In this document: positions 14,008 to 15,386 of the stretch, piece after piece
Position numbering within the stretch: the first letter of the stretch is position 1
Layout of the letters: each line of letters opens with the position of its first letter
Origin: Candidatus Segatella violae
Lineage (GTDB): Bacteria > Bacteroidota > Bacteroidia > Bacteroidales > Bacteroidaceae
Assembly: GCA_002440225.1 (NCBI GenBank)
Contig: DJSH01000040.1
Coordinates: 55,714 to 71,099 of the forward strand
Length of the DNA: 15,386 nt
Reading direction: 5' to 3'
The notes under the pieces: generated by a model
Seen by the model: only the letters and a program-made list of their open reading frames with translations
Databases searched by the model: none
Told to the model about the DNA's origin: nothing
Program-made: the position numbers and the translations under genes

Positions 14008-15386
14008 ATGATGACAGCTAATGAAGTGCGCGAATCCTTCAAGAAATTCTTCGAGGGAAAAGGCCACAAGATTGTTCCATCAGCTCCTATGGTTATCAAG
14101 GATGACCCTACGCTGATGTTTACAAATGCTGGTATGAACCAGTGGAAAGACATCATCCTCGGCACAAAAAGCCCAGGCAAGGATGTACGTCGTGTTGATA
14201 CGCAGAAATGTCTCCGTGTAAGCGGTAAGCACAACGACCTCGAAGAGGTGGGTCACGACACTTACCACCACACCATGTTCGAGATGCTCGGCAACTGGAG
14301 TTTCGGTGACTACTTCAAGGAAGGTGCCATCGACTACGCCTGGGAGTACTTGACAGAGGTGTTGAAGCTCAACCCAGACGATCTCTACGTTACCGTATTC
14401 GAGGGTAGCAAGGAGGAAGGCTTGGAGCGCGATAACGAGGCTGCTGGCTATTGGGCTAAGCACGTGCCTGCCGACCACATCATCAATGGTAACAAGCACG
14501 ACAACTTCTGGGAGATGGGCGATACAGGTCCTTGCGGTCCTTGCTCTGAGATCCACGTGGATTCTCGTACTCCTGAGGAGAAGGCACAGGTGCCTGGTCG
14601 TGAGTTGGTCAACAAGGACAACCCACAGGTCATCGAAATCTGGAACATCGTGTTCATGCAGTATAATCGCAAGGCTGATGGTTCTCTCGAACCACTCCCA
14701 ATGCACGTGATTGATACAGGTATGGGCTTCGAGCGCTTGGTTCGCATGTTGCAGGACAAGCACTCTAATTATGATACCGACATCTTCCAGCCTATCATCA
14801 AGGAAATCGAATTGCTCTCTGGCAAGAAGTATGGCTTTACTACACCTACGGGTGCCAATGGCGAGGGCAAGGATGAGCAGGAGAAGATCGACATCGCCAT
14901 GCGTGTTTGCGCCGACCACCTTCGTGCCGTAGCATTCTCCATCGCCGATGGTCAGTTGCCAAGCAATGCCAAGGCCGGTTATGTGATCCGTCGTATCTTG
15001 CGCCGTGCCGTACGTTACGCTTACACCTTCCTCGGTCAGAAGCAGGCATTCATGTACAAGCTCGTCAATACCTTGGTAGAGCAGATGGGTGCAGCTTTCC
15101 CAGAGTTGCCAGCTCAGCAGGAACTCATCACCCGTGTGATGAAAGAGGAAGAGGATTCATTCCTCCGTACCTTGGAGAAGGGTATCAACCTCCTCAACGG
15201 CGACATGGACGAGTTGAAGGCTCATGAGAAGACAGAGTTGGATGGCGTTTGCGCATTCCGCCTCTTCGATACCTACGGTTTCCCTCTCGACTTGACAGAA
15301 TTGATTTGCCGCGAGAACGGTTACACCGTAGATGAGAAAGGCTTCAACGAGGAGATGGAGAAGCAGAAGGCTCGTGCCCGCAACGC
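14008..15386 (+). CDS. alaS: Alanyl-tRNA synthetase, N-terminal part (runs off the window)
   Basis: AlaRS charges tRNA-Ala with alanine. The frame is open from ATG 14008 to the window edge, giving about 459 residues of a protein normally near 870. The N-terminus VRESFKKFFEGKGHKIVPSA, the motif FTNAGMNQWK and later GDTGPCGPCSEIH identify the class II alanine-activating domain. The window ends within or just after the tRNA-recognition region; the editing and C-Ala domains lie outside. A second ATG follows directly at 14011 and could be the true start. Codon use is strongly biased (CGT for Arg, AAG for Lys, GGT for Gly), as expected for a highly expressed gene. It is divergent from the MerR-like regulator and has a leader of about 105 nt. 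Confidence 0.96.
   Translation, partial: MMTANEVRESFKKFFEGKGHKIVPSAPMVIKDDPTLMFTNAGMNQWKDIILGTKSPGKDVRRVDTQKCLRVSGKHNDLEEVGHDTYHHTMFEMLGNWSFGDYFKEGAIDYAWEYLTEVLKLNPDDLYVTVFEGSKEEGLERDNEAAGYWAKHVPADHIINGNKHDNFWEMGDTGPCGPCSEIHVDSRTPEEKAQVPGRELVNKDNPQVIEIWNIVFMQYNRKADGSLEPLPMHVIDTGMGFERLVRMLQDKHSNYDTDIFQPIIKEIELLSGKKYGFTTPTGANGEGKDEQEKIDIAMRVCADHLRAVAFSIADGQLPSNAKAGYVIRRILRRAVRYAYTFLGQKQAFMYKLVNTLVEQMGAAFPELPAQQELITRVMKEEEDSFLRTLEKGINLLNGDMDELKAHEKTELDGVCAFRLFDTYGFPLDLTELICRENGYTVDEKGFNEEMEKQKARARN

Noticed and set aside
14080..14919. 279-residue minus-strand frame opposite alaS
   Set aside because: It lies wholly inside the AlaRS coding region, whose motifs are clear. Long antisense frames are expected from strongly biased codon use.
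1..15386. Mobile element, prophage or toxin-antitoxin system
   Set aside because: No transposase, integrase, phage gene, terminal inverted repeats or toxin-antitoxin pair was recognised; the genes are nearly all core.

Overview
This window is a compact, gene-dense piece of a Bacteroidota chromosome, most likely Prevotellaceae and perhaps close to Prevotella/Segatella copri. That placement is inferred from protein sequence style, gene order, AT-rich leaders mostly lacking Shine-Dalgarno sequences, and Bacteroidota-type promoters (TTTG or TTG about 19-20 bp upstream of TAnnTTTG). No database was consulted. I see no tRNA, rRNA, IS element, prophage or CRISPR array. Almost everything is core housekeeping machinery.

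Layout. Positions 1-253 are a non-coding divergent promoter region; one promoter fires leftward out of the window and one rightward. Positions 254-3628 (+) hold rsfS-ftsH-cdsA (ribosome silencing factor, membrane AAA+ protease, CDP-diacylglycerol synthase), closed by a strong hairpin terminator at 3663-3710. Positions 3771-5983 (-) hold the surE-lpxB pair (SurE nucleotidase, lipid A disaccharide synthase). LpxB carries an unusual roughly 93-residue Ala/Glu/Arg/Lys/Gln-rich predicted coiled-coil tail. Positions 6085-12424 (+) hold parA-parB-DUF5683 protein-MltD-like transglycosylase-Rel/SpoT. This run joins chromosome segregation, an envelope protein, peptidoglycan remodelling and the (p)ppGpp alarmone enzyme, and ends in a perfect 12-bp-stem hairpin. 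A secreted pectinesterase gene (12484-13479, +) sits right behind that terminator. It converges with a small MerR-family regulator (13482-13829, -) with a 2-bp gap. The regulator is divergent from alaS (14008 onward, +), which runs off the right edge.

How the genes work together. CdsA, LpxB, FtsH, MltD and the DUF5683 protein all act at the envelope, covering phospholipid, lipid A, membrane proteolysis and peptidoglycan. RsfS and Rel/SpoT both slow translation or growth on starvation, and ParA/ParB move the replicated origin. No wholly new system is evident. The most distinctive sequence observations are the LpxB coiled-coil tail and the near mirror-image, fully overlapping divergent promoters of the merR-like gene and alaS.
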